Shown: piece after piece, positions 26,047-35,565 of the stretch
Numbering within the stretch: position 1 is the stretch's first letter
How the letters are laid out: each line of letters starts with the position of its first letter
NCBI RefSeq assembly: GCF_016464365.1
Contig: NZ_JADCUC010000006.1
Location: 1 to 64,000 of the forward strand
DNA from: Sandaracinobacteroides hominis
Lineage (GTDB): Bacteria; Pseudomonadota; Alphaproteobacteria; Sphingomonadales; Sphingomonadaceae
Reading direction: 5' to 3'
DNA length: 64,000 nucleotides
Translations under genes and position numbers: made by a program
Notes under the pieces: model-generated
Database searches by the model: none
What the model saw: the letters and a program-made list of their open reading frames with translations, nothing else
Told to the model about the DNA's origin: nothing

Positions 26047-27532
26047 GCGTGGAGCGCTGTCGCACTGGATCCCGGTCGACCCGGCGTTCCCGGAACAGGA
26101 CCGCCGGATCAGCGACTACGCCCTTGAGCACGAGTTCGTCGGGACGTTCACGGGCAGCCTCAATGAACGGGTCGATAGCGCGCCGTTGCTGGTGTTTCGG
26201 CCTTGGACCGTGAGGCTCGAACGAGCCGCGCGAACCGAGGCCTTGCCGAGCAGCAATGCGCGGCTGTTGTGGCAATCTGACATTGTTGCCAATGGCGACG
26301 CGCTGGGTGTACCGGTTCCGACGCGATCGGAGTGGCAGCACCATGTGCGCGCTATCGACTTCCACTTGCACCGATTTCGCTCGAGCGTGAGCGTTCGCCG
26401 CTTCGCCGGAACGGCGCAAGCGAACGTCCGGATTCTTCAGGACGACTTTGCCGTCACACTGCAGTTCATGAGCGACGACGATCGACCGGCCGCGGTTGGG
26501 TTCGAACTGGAGGTCGATGGCTTCCGTCTCGACCTGGCGCTGCCCAATGCCGAAACGCTGGCTGGCAACACCCTTCCGCTTGACGTGCTGGCGACCAGCA
26601 AGCTCGCCTATGTGCGAGATCTGATCCGGCTCGACCCGGACCTACCCAACGACGTCAATCAGTTCCAGCGCGAATGGCTAGTCCAGTTTCTGCTCTCGGC
26701 CTTGCTTGCCGATGCGTCGAGCACCAAGCGTCCGCTTGCGGAGTCGATTGCCGATCTGCTTGACGACGATCGCATCGAAGCCGTTTTTGGTGCCGTCATG
26801 AACGATGTCTTCGGCGCTATGCCACCGACGCCCCCCGATGCCGAAGACACCGAAGACGCCGACGCCGAGGAAGACCCCGATGGCAACGGGCATGCCCCGG
26901 ACGGAACTGCCGGCGTCGGCGCTACCGGCGGGGGAGGACGTTTGCAGCAGGCGTTGCTCCAGCAACTAGCCCGGCCGATCGTGCGCGACCGGTTGCGCGC
27001 GCTGATGCCTCATCCCTCGCGCGACCTTCACGGGCCGGCTCAATCGCGCGCAGTGCGCGACCTGTTCCAGAGCCTGTTCATCGCCGAACTTATCCACCCG
27101 AGCCCGAAGATCTGGCTGTTCTTCGCCTGGATCAGCGACGTCGAGATCGTCGACAATTCGGCGCGCGAGTTCGCCGCCCTCGAGCCGGACTGGCCCGCAG
27201 CTCCGATCCGCCTGTCGCAACTTTTGCGCGCGCTCCTGACCCGCGGCGTCCAGATCAGGCTAGTCATCCGCGAAGACGGGCACAATGACTATGTCATCGC
27301 ACGTCTGCAGGCGCTGAAGGCGCGCTTTGGCGACCAGATCAAATGGACTGTCGAGAAGAGCTTCCACGCAAAAGGCCTGCTCGGCGCAGATTATTTCCTA
27401 AGTGGGTCGATGAATCTCACGCTTAACGGCATCTCGATCAACGGCGAGCATCTTGTCCTGCGCACAGATCCGGCCGTGGTCGCCGAACAGTCGATTGAAC
27501 TCGAATCGCGCTGGGAAGGCCAGATGGCATGA
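26021..27532 (+). CDS. DpdJ C-terminal region joined to a DpdK-like PLD domain
   Basis: About 503 residues if started at 26021, in a different frame from the preceding helicase. The first 280 residues are beta-rich and resemble a helicase-associated C-terminal region. A low-complexity acidic linker follows (PPTPPDAEDTEDADAEEDPD). The last about 170 residues form a phospholipase D-like domain with SFHAKGLLGADYFLSGSMN (His, Lys, Asp and GSxN of a single HKD motif). In other Dpd clusters DpdK is the PLD protein. Whether this is a natural fusion or a deletion product cannot be told from one genome. Confidence 0.5.
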   Translation: MQTRRFAHERGALSHWIPVDPAFPEQDRRISDYALEHEFVGTFTGSLNERVDSAPLLVFRPWTVRLERAARTEALPSSNARLLWQSDIVANGDALGVPVPTRSEWQHHVRAIDFHLHRFRSSVSVRRFAGTAQANVRILQDDFAVTLQFMSDDDRPAAVGFELEVDGFRLDLALPNAETLAGNTLPLDVLATSKLAYVRDLIRLDPDLPNDVNQFQREWLVQFLLSALLADASSTKRPLAESIADLLDDDRIEAVFGAVMNDVFGAMPPTPPDAEDTEDADAEEDPDGNGHAPDGTAGVGATGGGGRLQQALLQQLARPIVRDRLRALMPHPSRDLHGPAQSRAVRDLFQSLFIAELIHPSPKIWLFFAWISDVEIVDNSAREFAALEPDWPAAPIRLSQLLRALLTRGVQIRLVIREDGHNDYVIARLQALKARFGDQIKWTVEKSFHAKGLLGADYFLSGSMNLTLNGISINGEHLVLRTDPAVVAEQSIELESRWEGQMA

Positions 27533-29661
27533 TCGGCGCCAATCTTGCTGCCGCCCAGGCCGTTCTCGCCGACCTCGCCGCGTTGGCCCCCTGCGCGGGC
27601 ACCGGCACCGACATCGAAGCACTGTGCGCAGCGGTCACCCAGACTGTTGGCGCCGAGGCCTTTCCGGGTGGGCTCGCACCGTTCATAGACGGGGCGGGCG
27701 CGATGCAGATCGATGTCGCCGCATCGACCGTGGCGGATTGGCGCCGCCTCAAGCTGGTTTTGCTCGCTTTTGCCGGGCCAACGCTCACTGCGTTCGATGG
27801 TGTGCCGGAGTCCTTCGATCCCACAGACCCGGTCGGTGCGCGGTTGATGCTGACCATGCCAGCCGTCACCGGGATTATGCGCCTGCCCGGCGATAACCGG
27901 TCGCGCATTGCGGCCTTGCGCGCCGTGCTTCGTGCGCGTGATACATTGGCCCGCGCGCCGGAATTGCAACGCTCGGCGCCGCTTCCGACCTCTTGGTTAC
28001 TTGCGCGGTTCCAGGATTATCTGAACGTCGGTCGGCGCGATGCGGCGATGCTCGTGCTCGAGCGGCTTCGTGGCGAACTTCGCCTCGACGCGCTCAACGT
28101 CAAATTCCTCGAGGTCCAACTGCTGGCAACCTTTGAGGATTGGAGTGTGATTACGGCGCTCCCGGAATTCGGGAGACTGTGCGCCGCGCGCAGGACTCCG
28201 GCGATTACGGCGATCCTCCTCGAAGCCCTCTACCAAACGCATGTTGCCGGTCCCTTCGAAGCAAATGACCAAGAGGCCACGCGCACGGCGTTCACCGTGT
28301 CGGTCCAGCCCTTCGTCCAAGCGATGCGCATCGCCTCCGTACCGGCATCGCTGCGGGCAGGGGGGTGGCGTCTTCTCGGTCTCGAAGCGCTGTCAGATGG
28401 AGGGCGCCGGGGCCTTGTCGCCCTGCTCGCCGATCACGCGCTAGATCTTGGCTGGATATTTGCGTTGCTGCCGACGCACTCGCCCGTAGCGCCGCCGGAC
28501 GTCGAAGCCGAAGCTCCCCTCGAAGCGGCGCGTGAAGCCTTGATCCAAGTCGAGGCGGTGGATAGCCTAGATCTGCTCGCCGAAGCAATGGCAGCGCTGG
28601 AGCGGCTCAATCCTGACGAACTGGCGCTGCTGCGCGAGACGATGCCGTTTCGGACCATTGTTCAAGCGGCCGAAGGAACTGCGCAGACCGCGCCGCCGGA
28701 TTCGTGGTTGAGTTGGCTCGGGCGCGTTGCTGATCCTGGGTTCACGAGCGCACTCGAGTTTGCGCGCCAAGGTAAGGACGAATGGGACATCGGTGCGTCC
28801 GCTGCCGACCCGGTAGCTGTCCGAGCGCTCGTCGCGGCGCTCGAGGCTGTCCAGAACGAAGATCTCGCCGCCGAGCGAACAACCCAGGCGCTCCCCTATC
28901 TGGTGGCCTGGCTGCAGCGCGACGAGGCATTTCCAAGAGCGGCCATGTCGCCGGTCTACGGTGGGTTACTGACCCTGTTCGCGATGGGGAGCGCGCGGGG
29001 GGCTGCCATATATGAGTCGAGCCAAGTGCTTGTCGAAGCGTTGCTCGGCTCCAGCCTCGATGCGAAATTATATCACGAGTTGATCGCCGACATCGATGAG
29101 ATCGCCGGCGACGGATATGGCATCGACATGATCTACTGGGTGCTGGAACTCGTCGAGGGCTTCATGAATGCCGCGTCACCTGACGCGGCGGCGCGAGAAC
29201 AGTTACTGCATCGCATCCTTGCTCGAACCGCGCCGATTATGGGGCGCCTGACCCGCCTGCAGCGCGTCGCCGTCACCGTCTTGTCGAGCGAGCTTGGCTG
29301 GGCACTTCCCCCGCCACCAACATCCGATATCGTACCGGCCGAAGATACCCTCGCAAGCCGATTGGCTGGCCTTCGTATCGCCATTTACTCGCTGACCGAG
29401 TCCTCGAGTCGGCAGGCAAAGGCCGCGCTCGAGGAAGTCACACCGTTGGTGACCGTCGACACCAACGCCGATCATGGTGGCACCGCGCGCTTGCGAGCAC
29501 TTGCTGAGAATTCCGATATTTTCGTGATGACCTGGTTGGCTGCCAAACATGCAGCTACAGATTTCATTCGCGAACATCGTGGCAGCAAGATCTTGCTTTA
29601 CTCGCAAGGCAAGGGGTTCTCGAGCATGCTTCGTGCGATCGAGGACCACCTATTGCAGTAA
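27529..29661 (+). CDS. dpdD: DpdD-like protein of the Dpd cluster
   Basis: 710 residues, mostly alpha-helical, with no enzymatic motif I recognise in the first 600. The C-terminal block VDTNADHGGTARLRALAENS...DIFVMTWLAAKHAATDFI with LLYSQGKGFSSMLRAIED is the conserved end of DpdD proteins as I recall them. The ATG overlaps the stop of the PLD ORF (ATGA, 27529-27532). In the Dpd system the gene is assigned to the restriction side; its activity is unknown. Confidence 0.6.
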   Translation: MIGANLAAAQAVLADLAALAPCAGTGTDIEALCAAVTQTVGAEAFPGGLAPFIDGAGAMQIDVAASTVADWRRLKLVLLAFAGPTLTAFDGVPESFDPTDPVGARLMLTMPAVTGIMRLPGDNRSRIAALRAVLRARDTLARAPELQRSAPLPTSWLLARFQDYLNVGRRDAAMLVLERLRGELRLDALNVKFLEVQLLATFEDWSVITALPEFGRLCAARRTPAITAILLEALYQTHVAGPFEANDQEATRTAFTVSVQPFVQAMRIASVPASLRAGGWRLLGLEALSDGGRRGLVALLADHALDLGWIFALLPTHSPVAPPDVEAEAPLEAAREALIQVEAVDSLDLLAEAMAALERLNPDELALLRETMPFRTIVQAAEGTAQTAPPDSWLSWLGRVADPGFTSALEFARQGKDEWDIGASAADPVAVRALVAALEAVQNEDLAAERTTQALPYLVAWLQRDEAFPRAAMSPVYGGLLTLFAMGSARGAAIYESSQVLVEALLGSSLDAKLYHELIADIDEIAGDGYGIDMIYWVLELVEGFMNAASPDAAAREQLLHRILARTAPIMGRLTRLQRVAVTVLSSELGWALPPPPTSDIVPAEDTLASRLAGLRIAIYSLTESSSRQAKAALEEVTPLVTVDTNADHGGTARLRALAENSDIFVMTWLAAKHAATDFIREHRGSKILLYSQGKGFSSMLRAIEDHLLQ

Positions 29662-29902
29662 TCAGAGACTCGATGTTGCGGAATACCTAAATAATACCTC
29701 AATGGAATTTTTGGGAACAACTGTTGAGTGTCGCCGTACTAACATCATATCCGGACGACCGCAGGGTCGAACTTACGTTGCAAGAAAAGCTATTCGTCAA
29801 GTAACATACATTCGATCTCATATAAAATGATTGAAGAAAATATACCTACGGTATTCGTGAATCGTTATTGTAGAAAATATAGGCATTACATTTCTCGGTT
29901 AG

Positions 29903-30085
29903 TTCGGCATTCCGCCAATTTCTGACGATGATGTCCAAGTCATTATTTGGCCTAATCATATAGGTTCCAAAGAACGTCAGCTTTTAGCTCGTATCGCGCT
30001 AGAATTTCCCCATCCGGATCGTCTGACCAGGCAACCTATTTTTCCCATTATTATGCTGACGGGATACTCGAAAATAGGCAGCTAG
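29903..30085 (+). pseudogene. Unassigned ORF remnant downstream of dpdD
   Basis: Sixty codons without a start, ending in TAG, encoding a protein-like string that includes IPPISDDDVQVIIWPNHIG and LLARIALEFPHPDRLTRQP. An upstream stop closes the frame. The family is unknown. The rest of the 29662-30089 gap is AT-rich without a gene, and may be a boundary between the Dpd cargo and the conjugation module. Confidence 0.3.
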
Positions 30086-30089
30086 GAGT

Positions 30090-30305
30090 TCATTTTGAAC
30101 GTGATTTAGCAAATGCCCTGTCTGCTGAAATGAACTGGCCGATCATAGCGGGAATGAGTCGGGCGGGTTCCGGCGCAGCTGTGCCGGTTTCCTGCGCCAA
30201 TTGTTCACCATAGGCGATGAGATCGCGATACAGCGCGGCCGGCAGTTCGACGGTTACCTTGACGGGCCGCTCGTCAGAGATGGGACCGAGCTTCAGCCTT
30301 TTCAT
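30090..30305 (-). CDS. DUF2274 protein (ribbon-helix-helix-like)
   Basis: 71 residues. The start MKRLKLGPISDERPVKVTVE and PAALYRDLIAYGEQLAQETG are the DUF2274 pattern, an RHH-like fold found at the end of trb operons. Its ATG overlaps the trbI stop (30302-30305). It may be a DNA-binding regulator of the operon; the role is unproven. Confidence 0.85.
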   Translation of the reverse strand: MKRLKLGPISDERPVKVTVELPAALYRDLIAYGEQLAQETGTAAPEPARLIPAMIGQFISADRAFAKSRSK

Positions 30306-31570
30306 GGGATAGCTCCATAGGGTTCGATAATGAGATCGCGCGTCACGAGAATGCGCGCGGTGAAGCCGGCTCGCACCGTGAGCGTGGGCGACACATCGAG
30401 CTGCCGGTCGACGACTTGGCGGCCGGTGTCAGTAATGCTGTCGGCGGCCCCACGGCGCAGGGCGCGGAGGATGGCGTTGTCGTCGGAACCGGCTCCCAGT
30501 TCGGCGCCGACGCCTAATATGGTGGAGAGGAGGCTGGCCCGAAGCATCTGGCCCCAGTGGCGATCTACGCCATCCTGCATTCCGGCCTGCCCTTGCGCAT
30601 CGGTGCCGGGCTGGCGATCCAGACTGAGCGAGCGGCCATCGGGGAAGACCAGCCGGTTCCAGGCCAGTAGCACGCGCTGCTGTCCGAAAGCGATCCCGGA
30701 ATCATAGTCGCCGATGACACGGGTGCCCTGCGGGATGAGGACGATCCTGCCGGTAGGGCTGTCGTGGACGTTGCTGGTGACGTGGGCTGTCACCTGACCG
30801 GGCAAGTCGGAGCGAATGCCGGTGAGGAGCGCGATGGGAATGATGGCACCGGCCTGAAGGATTTGCCGGGAGGTTGGCGCGGTGATCCGTTCGGCGGAGG
30901 TGGCAGGCTCACTTCGCTGGCCAAGGAATGCTTGGCGTCGATCGACAGGTGCGGCGGGCTGAGCGGCACCGGGCGGCTGACCAGCATTGATGGGCAGGCC
31001 GTCCGCCAGGACCGAAGGTGTTTCAGAAGATGCAGTGGAGGAGCCTGTTGCGAACAGCTTTGCGGTCCGGGCAGCTTCGCGCTCCTGCTGTCGCTGCTGA
31101 ACTGCTGGGTCCACGGGCTGGACGGGGGGCGTGGAGGTCGCAATGCCCGGCACGGGCACATCTTTGCCCTGCTGTTGGGCACGCAGGATCGGCCTACCGA
31201 GATCACCGGGCAGCGGCGGCCCTAGGCGCGGTATTCCGCTATAGTCGCGGGGCAGCTGGGCCAGACCATCGGGTGTGGTGCGATTGTCGGTCGGCACCAG
31301 CTCTGGCGGCCGCTTCGCATTTTCGCGGCCCTGCAGGGCATAGACCAGCGCTCCACCCAGACCGATGCTGACGATAATGCCAAGACCGAGAAGGGCTTTG
31401 CGTGAGAGCCGCGTGACTGGCGGAAGTGTCGGTCGCAGGCGCATGGCGTCGGCGACTTCCTTCAAGCGCGGACGCTCGCTTTGCGTCTCCCCAATGGCGG
31501 ATTTTTCATCCGACGAAACTGCTGATGAGCTTTCCGGCGCTGCTGCCGGCGGTGGCGGGTCGTCGCTCAT
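30302..31570 (-). CDS. trbI: TrbI/VirB10-family conjugation protein
   Basis: 422 residues. A cytoplasmic Pro-rich N terminus is followed by one transmembrane helix (ALLGLGIIVSIGLGGALVYAL, about 59-79), a long Pro/Gln-rich periplasmic linker, and the C-terminal VirB10 barrel domain (LLTGIRSDLPGQVTAHVTSNV, VLIPQGTRVIGDYDSGI). It spans both membranes as scaffold of the type IV secretion channel. The start overlaps the trbG stop by ATGA. Confidence 0.93.
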   Translation of the reverse strand: MSDDPPPPAAAPESSSAVSSDEKSAIGETQSERPRLKEVADAMRLRPTLPPVTRLSRKALLGLGIIVSIGLGGALVYALQGRENAKRPPELVPTDNRTTPDGLAQLPRDYSGIPRLGPPLPGDLGRPILRAQQQGKDVPVPGIATSTPPVQPVDPAVQQRQQEREAARTAKLFATGSSTASSETPSVLADGLPINAGQPPGAAQPAAPVDRRQAFLGQRSEPATSAERITAPTSRQILQAGAIIPIALLTGIRSDLPGQVTAHVTSNVHDSPTGRIVLIPQGTRVIGDYDSGIAFGQQRVLLAWNRLVFPDGRSLSLDRQPGTDAQGQAGMQDGVDRHWGQMLRASLLSTILGVGAELGAGSDDNAILRALRRGAADSITDTGRQVVDRQLDVSPTLTVRAGFTARILVTRDLIIEPYGAIP

Positions 31571-32577
31571 GGCCGGTGTCCGACATCGCGCTGGATGCGG
31601 ACGCTGGCCTGCCGCTTGCCGCTTCCCATCCGCAGCTCGGCAATCGAGAACAGCTGGTCGACGATCATGTAATTCCCGCGCACGCGGTAGTTGATCAGCT
31701 CCAGCGACTTGCCGTCTGCGCCCACCTGAAACAGCGGTGGCATCTCGCCCTGGGCGATGCTGCGATCAAACTCGATGTAGACTTGGCTCCCATCATTGAA
31801 CGCGCGCACGGGCCGCCAGGCCGGGCGGTCACCGGAAAGGACATAACCAAAATCGAGACTGGCGGGATCGACCCCGGCGGCTGCTTGCCGTTCCGGTTCC
31901 GCCTTGCCCTGTGGTGGTGCAAGCAAGGCCCGCTGCGGATAATCCCACCGGACGGACGCCATCCATGTCCGTTCCGTTGCCCGCAGTTCAAGGTGGTAGG
32001 TGCGGCGGTCGGTGTTGATGACAAGATTGGTTCCAATGTCGGAACGGGTGGGCTTCACGAGGATATGGACCTGCTTTGCAGCTCCCGTGCCGCTTTCGGT
32101 GTCGCCTATGATCCAGCGCACAGTATCGCCGGCGGCGACCGGCCCGGGGCCAACCAGCTTTTCGCCAGGTTCGAGCGCGATGTCGGTAACGTGGCCGGGT
32201 GCGGTGTAGAGCTGATAGAGGGCGCCATCGACAAACGGCCAGACCTGCATGGCGTTTATGAACCCGTCGCGTACCGGCTCCATGCGGGAGGCGGCGTTGG
32301 CCTGAAGGATGCGGGTGGCAGGCGATGCCGGCTCCGGCGTGCGGGCAGCTGCGGGAAGTGGTTTCAGCTGGCCGGGAAGCGGCAGGGGCACGGGCACTTC
32401 CACTATGAGTTGTTGCGGTGGTCCGAGCGCGACAGGGGTGTCCGTCGCAGGTGGTGCGGCCGCCAAAGCCTGCACCTCTGACTTCACCTGCGGCACCGGC
32501 GCGGATGTCGCCGTCGTCGCGCAACCGGCGATGACCGTCGTGGAAATAAGCAGCAGCAAACACAATGGCCGGGTCAT
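31567..32577 (-). CDS. trbG: TrbG/VirB9-family conjugation lipoprotein
   Basis: 336 residues. A lipoprotein signal peptide ends in VIAGC (Cys about residue 19). The C-terminal CagX/VirB9 domain carries FGYVLSGDRPAWRPVRAFNDG and YIEFDRSI. It forms part of the outer-membrane ring with TrbI. It overlaps trbF by ATGA. Confidence 0.92.
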   Translation of the reverse strand: MTRPLCLLLLISTTVIAGCATTATSAPVPQVKSEVQALAAAPPATDTPVALGPPQQLIVEVPVPLPLPGQLKPLPAAARTPEPASPATRILQANAASRMEPVRDGFINAMQVWPFVDGALYQLYTAPGHVTDIALEPGEKLVGPGPVAAGDTVRWIIGDTESGTGAAKQVHILVKPTRSDIGTNLVINTDRRTYHLELRATERTWMASVRWDYPQRALLAPPQGKAEPERQAAAGVDPASLDFGYVLSGDRPAWRPVRAFNDGSQVYIEFDRSIAQGEMPPLFQVGADGKSLELINYRVRGNYMIVDQLFSIAELRMGSGKRQASVRIQRDVGHRP

Positions 32578-33257
32578 GATCCAAGCTCCTTCGACCAGTT
32601 GATGGCGTCGACGTAGATGCCGAGTGGATTGGCTTGTAGGCGTTCGGGGTCGCTGGGCGGCTGCACGGCAACCGTCAGGATCGCGCTCCAGCGGGCGGTG
32701 TCCATGAGCGATCCGTCGCGATAGCTGCGTTCGGTCCAGGCGATGCGGAATGATGATGGCGACGCCCGGATGACCGAGTTGACCTCGACCGACACCTGTT
32801 CCTTGCCGACGCGGGAGAAGGGGTCATTGGCGCGGGCATGGTCGCTCAGCACGAGTGCGCCACGCCTTGTCGTCATGTCGTAGGCGCGCAGCCAGTTCTG
32901 GCGCACGATGATGGGATCCGTGGCGATACCGCGTACCTGTTCCATGAACCGCGACAGCTGATAGGCAATCTGCGGATCGGACGGCAGGAACCCTTCGGTT
33001 GCCGGACCTACAGCGGAGGTCTGGCCAAGCTTGTCGACCTCCACCACCCAGGGGACGATGGTGCCGCGGGTTGCCTGCCAGACGAGGGCGGCGGACAGGC
33101 CGCCCACCAGCCCCAGGCAGGCGAATGCCATCAGCCGCCAGTTGCGCGCCTGAACGCGGGCCGAGCCGATGCGGTCATCCCACACCTGCGCCGCGCGCTG
33201 GTAGGGCGTTTCGGGCTCTGGCGTTTTGCCATAGTGGACGGCGGATCGCCGGAACAT
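32574..33257 (-). CDS. trbF: TrbF/VirB8-family conjugation protein
   Basis: 227 residues. A short cytoplasmic N terminus (TPYQRAAQVWDDRIGSARVQ) precedes one transmembrane segment (about 42-62) and a periplasmic VirB8 domain (VVEVDKLGQTSAV, FIRDIR-like QVRGIATDPIIVRQNWLRAY). It is an inner-membrane assembly factor. Its start shares a base with the trbL stop at 33257. Confidence 0.92.
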   Translation of the reverse strand: MFRRSAVHYGKTPEPETPYQRAAQVWDDRIGSARVQARNWRLMAFACLGLVGGLSAALVWQATRGTIVPWVVEVDKLGQTSAVGPATEGFLPSDPQIAYQLSRFMEQVRGIATDPIIVRQNWLRAYDMTTRRGALVLSDHARANDPFSRVGKEQVSVEVNSVIRASPSSFRIAWTERSYRDGSLMDTARWSAILTVAVQPPSDPERLQANPLGIYVDAINWSKELGS

Positions 33258-34519
33258 CAGCTGTTTCCTTCACTGAGCGAGATGGAGGAGCCGCCGCCGT
33301 GGCTGTCGCCGGCGCGGATGGCATGGAGGGTGGCCTGCGTCCCTTGCGACAGACGCTGGGAGCGGCGCAGTCGGTTGGCCCAGGCGGGCGGTTCGTTCGA
33401 AGCGGCCGACGATGCGGCGCCTGATGAACTGCCACTGGAAGCTTCGCGCTGGAGAGGGGACACAGCAGCCTGTGCGCCGGTGCGGGTAACATTGCCGAGA
33501 CCGCCTGCAACAGCGCTAAGCCCGCTGCGCCCGGCGCTTCCGGCGGAATAGGCCTCCGATGCACCGGCTGCCATGGATGCGCCGCCCCGGGCTGCGGCTG
33601 CCGTGCGGCCAAGGACTGCCGAACCGCCCGCTGCCGCCATGCCACCGGTTGCAACGCCGGCTGCCACCATGCCGCCAGCGGCCATGGTCGTGCCGACCGC
33701 CGCGCCTGCGGACAGCTGTGGGCCGCCGGACACGATGCCGTTGGCGATGCCCGGCGCGAAGATGCCCAGACCCAGTAGCGAGAGCGCTGCCAGCACGATG
33801 GTCATCGCCTCATCGATGGTCGGGATTTCACCGCCGAACCCTTGGGTGAAGGTGGAGAACAGCGTGGAGCCGATGCCGATGATGACGGCGAGCACCAGAA
33901 CCTTGATGCCGGACGAGATGACATTGCCCAGCACGCGCTCGGCCATGAAGGCGGATTTGCCGAACAGGCCGAACGGGATCAGCACGAACCCTGCCAGCGT
34001 CGTCAGCTTGAACTCGATCAGCGTCACGAACAGCTGGATTGCCAGCAGGAAGAAAGCGAGCAGGATCAGCGCCCAGGCGAACAGCAGGCAAATGATCTGG
34101 ATGAAGTTCTCGAAGAAGGAGACCCAGCCCAGCAGGTCGGAGACGGATTCCAGCAACGGCAGGCTGGCGTCGAGCCCGATCTGTGCCACCTTGCCGGGCC
34201 GTAGCAGGTCTTCGGGTGGTAGGCCGGAGCCGCTTGCCAGCAGACCGAGGCCGGCGAAGCTTTCGTAGATGATCTTCGCCAGCCCGTTCCAGTTGGAGAT
34301 GAGATAGGCGAACACGCCCACGAACAGCGTCTTCTTGATCAAGCGCGCCATGATGTCGTCGTCGGCACCCCAGGACCAGAACAGCGCGGCGAGCGTCACG
34401 TCGATGACGATGAGGGTAGTGGCGATGAACGCGACCTCGCCCGACAGCAGGCCGAACCCGGCGTCGATGTAAGAGGTGAAGACCTCCAGAAACTGGTCGA
34501 TGATGCCGGTGCCGCCCAT
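33257..34519 (-). CDS. trbL: TrbL/VirB6-family inner-membrane conjugation protein
   Basis: 420 residues. Several long hydrophobic helices (for example ALILLAFFLLAIQLFVTLIE and VLVLAVIIGIGSTLFSTF) precede a Gly/Ala/Ser-rich C-terminal tail, the normal TrbL layout. GGAGGG precedes the ATG at 34519. It is the channel component in the inner membrane. Confidence 0.92.
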   Translation of the reverse strand: MGGTGIIDQFLEVFTSYIDAGFGLLSGEVAFIATTLIVIDVTLAALFWSWGADDDIMARLIKKTLFVGVFAYLISNWNGLAKIIYESFAGLGLLASGSGLPPEDLLRPGKVAQIGLDASLPLLESVSDLLGWVSFFENFIQIICLLFAWALILLAFFLLAIQLFVTLIEFKLTTLAGFVLIPFGLFGKSAFMAERVLGNVISSGIKVLVLAVIIGIGSTLFSTFTQGFGGEIPTIDEAMTIVLAALSLLGLGIFAPGIANGIVSGGPQLSAGAAVGTTMAAGGMVAAGVATGGMAAAGGSAVLGRTAAAARGGASMAAGASEAYSAGSAGRSGLSAVAGGLGNVTRTGAQAAVSPLQREASSGSSSGAASSAASNEPPAWANRLRRSQRLSQGTQATLHAIRAGDSHGGGSSISLSEGNS

Positions 34520-34534
34520 GATCAGCCCTCCGGC

Positions 34535-34808
34535 TCAGGGCAGTTGGCGATCGTTCGATATCCTGCCCCAGAAACCGGTCCCGGTTCTCGGACCAGAGGT
34601 TCAGGCAGGATGGGTCGCGGGACGCTGCCTCCCCCATATCGCGGCAGGCGCGGAGCGCCGCGCGACGGGGATCGGGAAGCGGCGGCGCCTGCACTATGGC
34701 CAGCGGCTCTTCCCGCCGCTCCCTGTGGGTAAACTGCACCGCCGTCAGCGTGACGGCGATGCCGACGAACGCGAACGCGCCGGTACGTGCAAGGGTGCGG
34801 CTGTCCAT
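34535..34808 (-). CDS. TrbK-alt-like protein (3' end unclear)
   Basis: A small ORF starting MDSRTLARTGAFAFVGIAVT, with one N-terminal transmembrane segment and the conserved CRDMGEAASRDPSCLNLWSENRDRF block of the TrbK-alt putative entry-exclusion proteins. Family members stop around residue 90-100, just before trbL. Here the frame has no stop and runs on through trbL; TGA codons in the other two frames lie at 34535-34537 and 34522-34524. A small indel near the end is likely. It sits between trbJ and trbL as usual. Confidence 0.65.
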
Positions 34809-34815
34809 CGCCCTG

Positions 34816-35565
34816 TCACTCGTAGAACATCTTGGCCTGGCCCGGCTGATAGGTGGTGCCGGGGGTCAGGAAGCGCTTGCGGTGTTCGCGGCCCTGTTCG
34901 GCAGCCGCTGCCTGTTCGGCGGCCTGAAGCGCCATCGCTCGGCCATTGGCGGCTGTCACTGCGGTCAGGTCGGCCAGCTGTTGCGCCTGAAGGGCAAGGA
35001 TCTGGTTCCCGGCCTGGGCTGCCTGCAACGCGCCCGACGCCCCCTGACTTTCGCCGACGAGGGCGGCCATCTCGCCTTTGCTGGCGTCCATGTTCTGGAC
35101 GATGCCGGCCTGCACCCGCATTGCATCCTGCAACGCCCCAACGCTGGTCTGCCAGCGGGATTTGGCGTTGGCGATCAACTGGGCGTCGGTGGCGGCCGGA
35201 TCGACCTGGGCATAATGCTGCTGAAACGCCTGGTCGATCTGCTGGACATCGTAAGCGATCGACTGGGCTTCGGCGAGCAGCTGTTGCGTCTTCTGGATCG
35301 ACTGCTGCAACTGGGCGAGCGCCGAATAGGGCAGGCTGGCGAGGTTTTTGCCCTGATTGATCAGCATTGTCGCCTCGTTCTGCAGGGAGGTGATCTGGTT
35401 GGTCACCTGCTGCAGCGAGCGGACGGCGGTCAGCACATTCTGGGTGTAGTTGGAGGGGTCGAACACGACGATGGCGTGGGCCGGTGCAGGCACAATCACA
35501 GGGATGATGCTTGCACTCAGCAGCCATGCCACCGCGATCCGCGCGGAGTGGGATTTGCCGTTCAT
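34816..35565 (-). CDS. trbJ: TrbJ/VirB5-family conjugation protein
   Basis: 249 residues. A signal peptide ends near PAHA (about residue 30). The conserved start of mature TrbJ, IVVFDPSNYTQNVLTAVRSL, is followed by long Gln/Ala-rich coiled helices. It is periplasmic, probably pilus-tip associated. It overlaps the trbE stop by ATGA. Confidence 0.92.
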   Translation of the reverse strand: MNGKSHSARIAVAWLLSASIIPVIVPAPAHAIVVFDPSNYTQNVLTAVRSLQQVTNQITSLQNEATMLINQGKNLASLPYSALAQLQQSIQKTQQLLAEAQSIAYDVQQIDQAFQQHYAQVDPAATDAQLIANAKSRWQTSVGALQDAMRVQAGIVQNMDASKGEMAALVGESQGASGALQAAQAGNQILALQAQQLADLTAVTAANGRAMALQAAEQAAAAEQGREHRKRFLTPGTTYQPGQAKMFYE

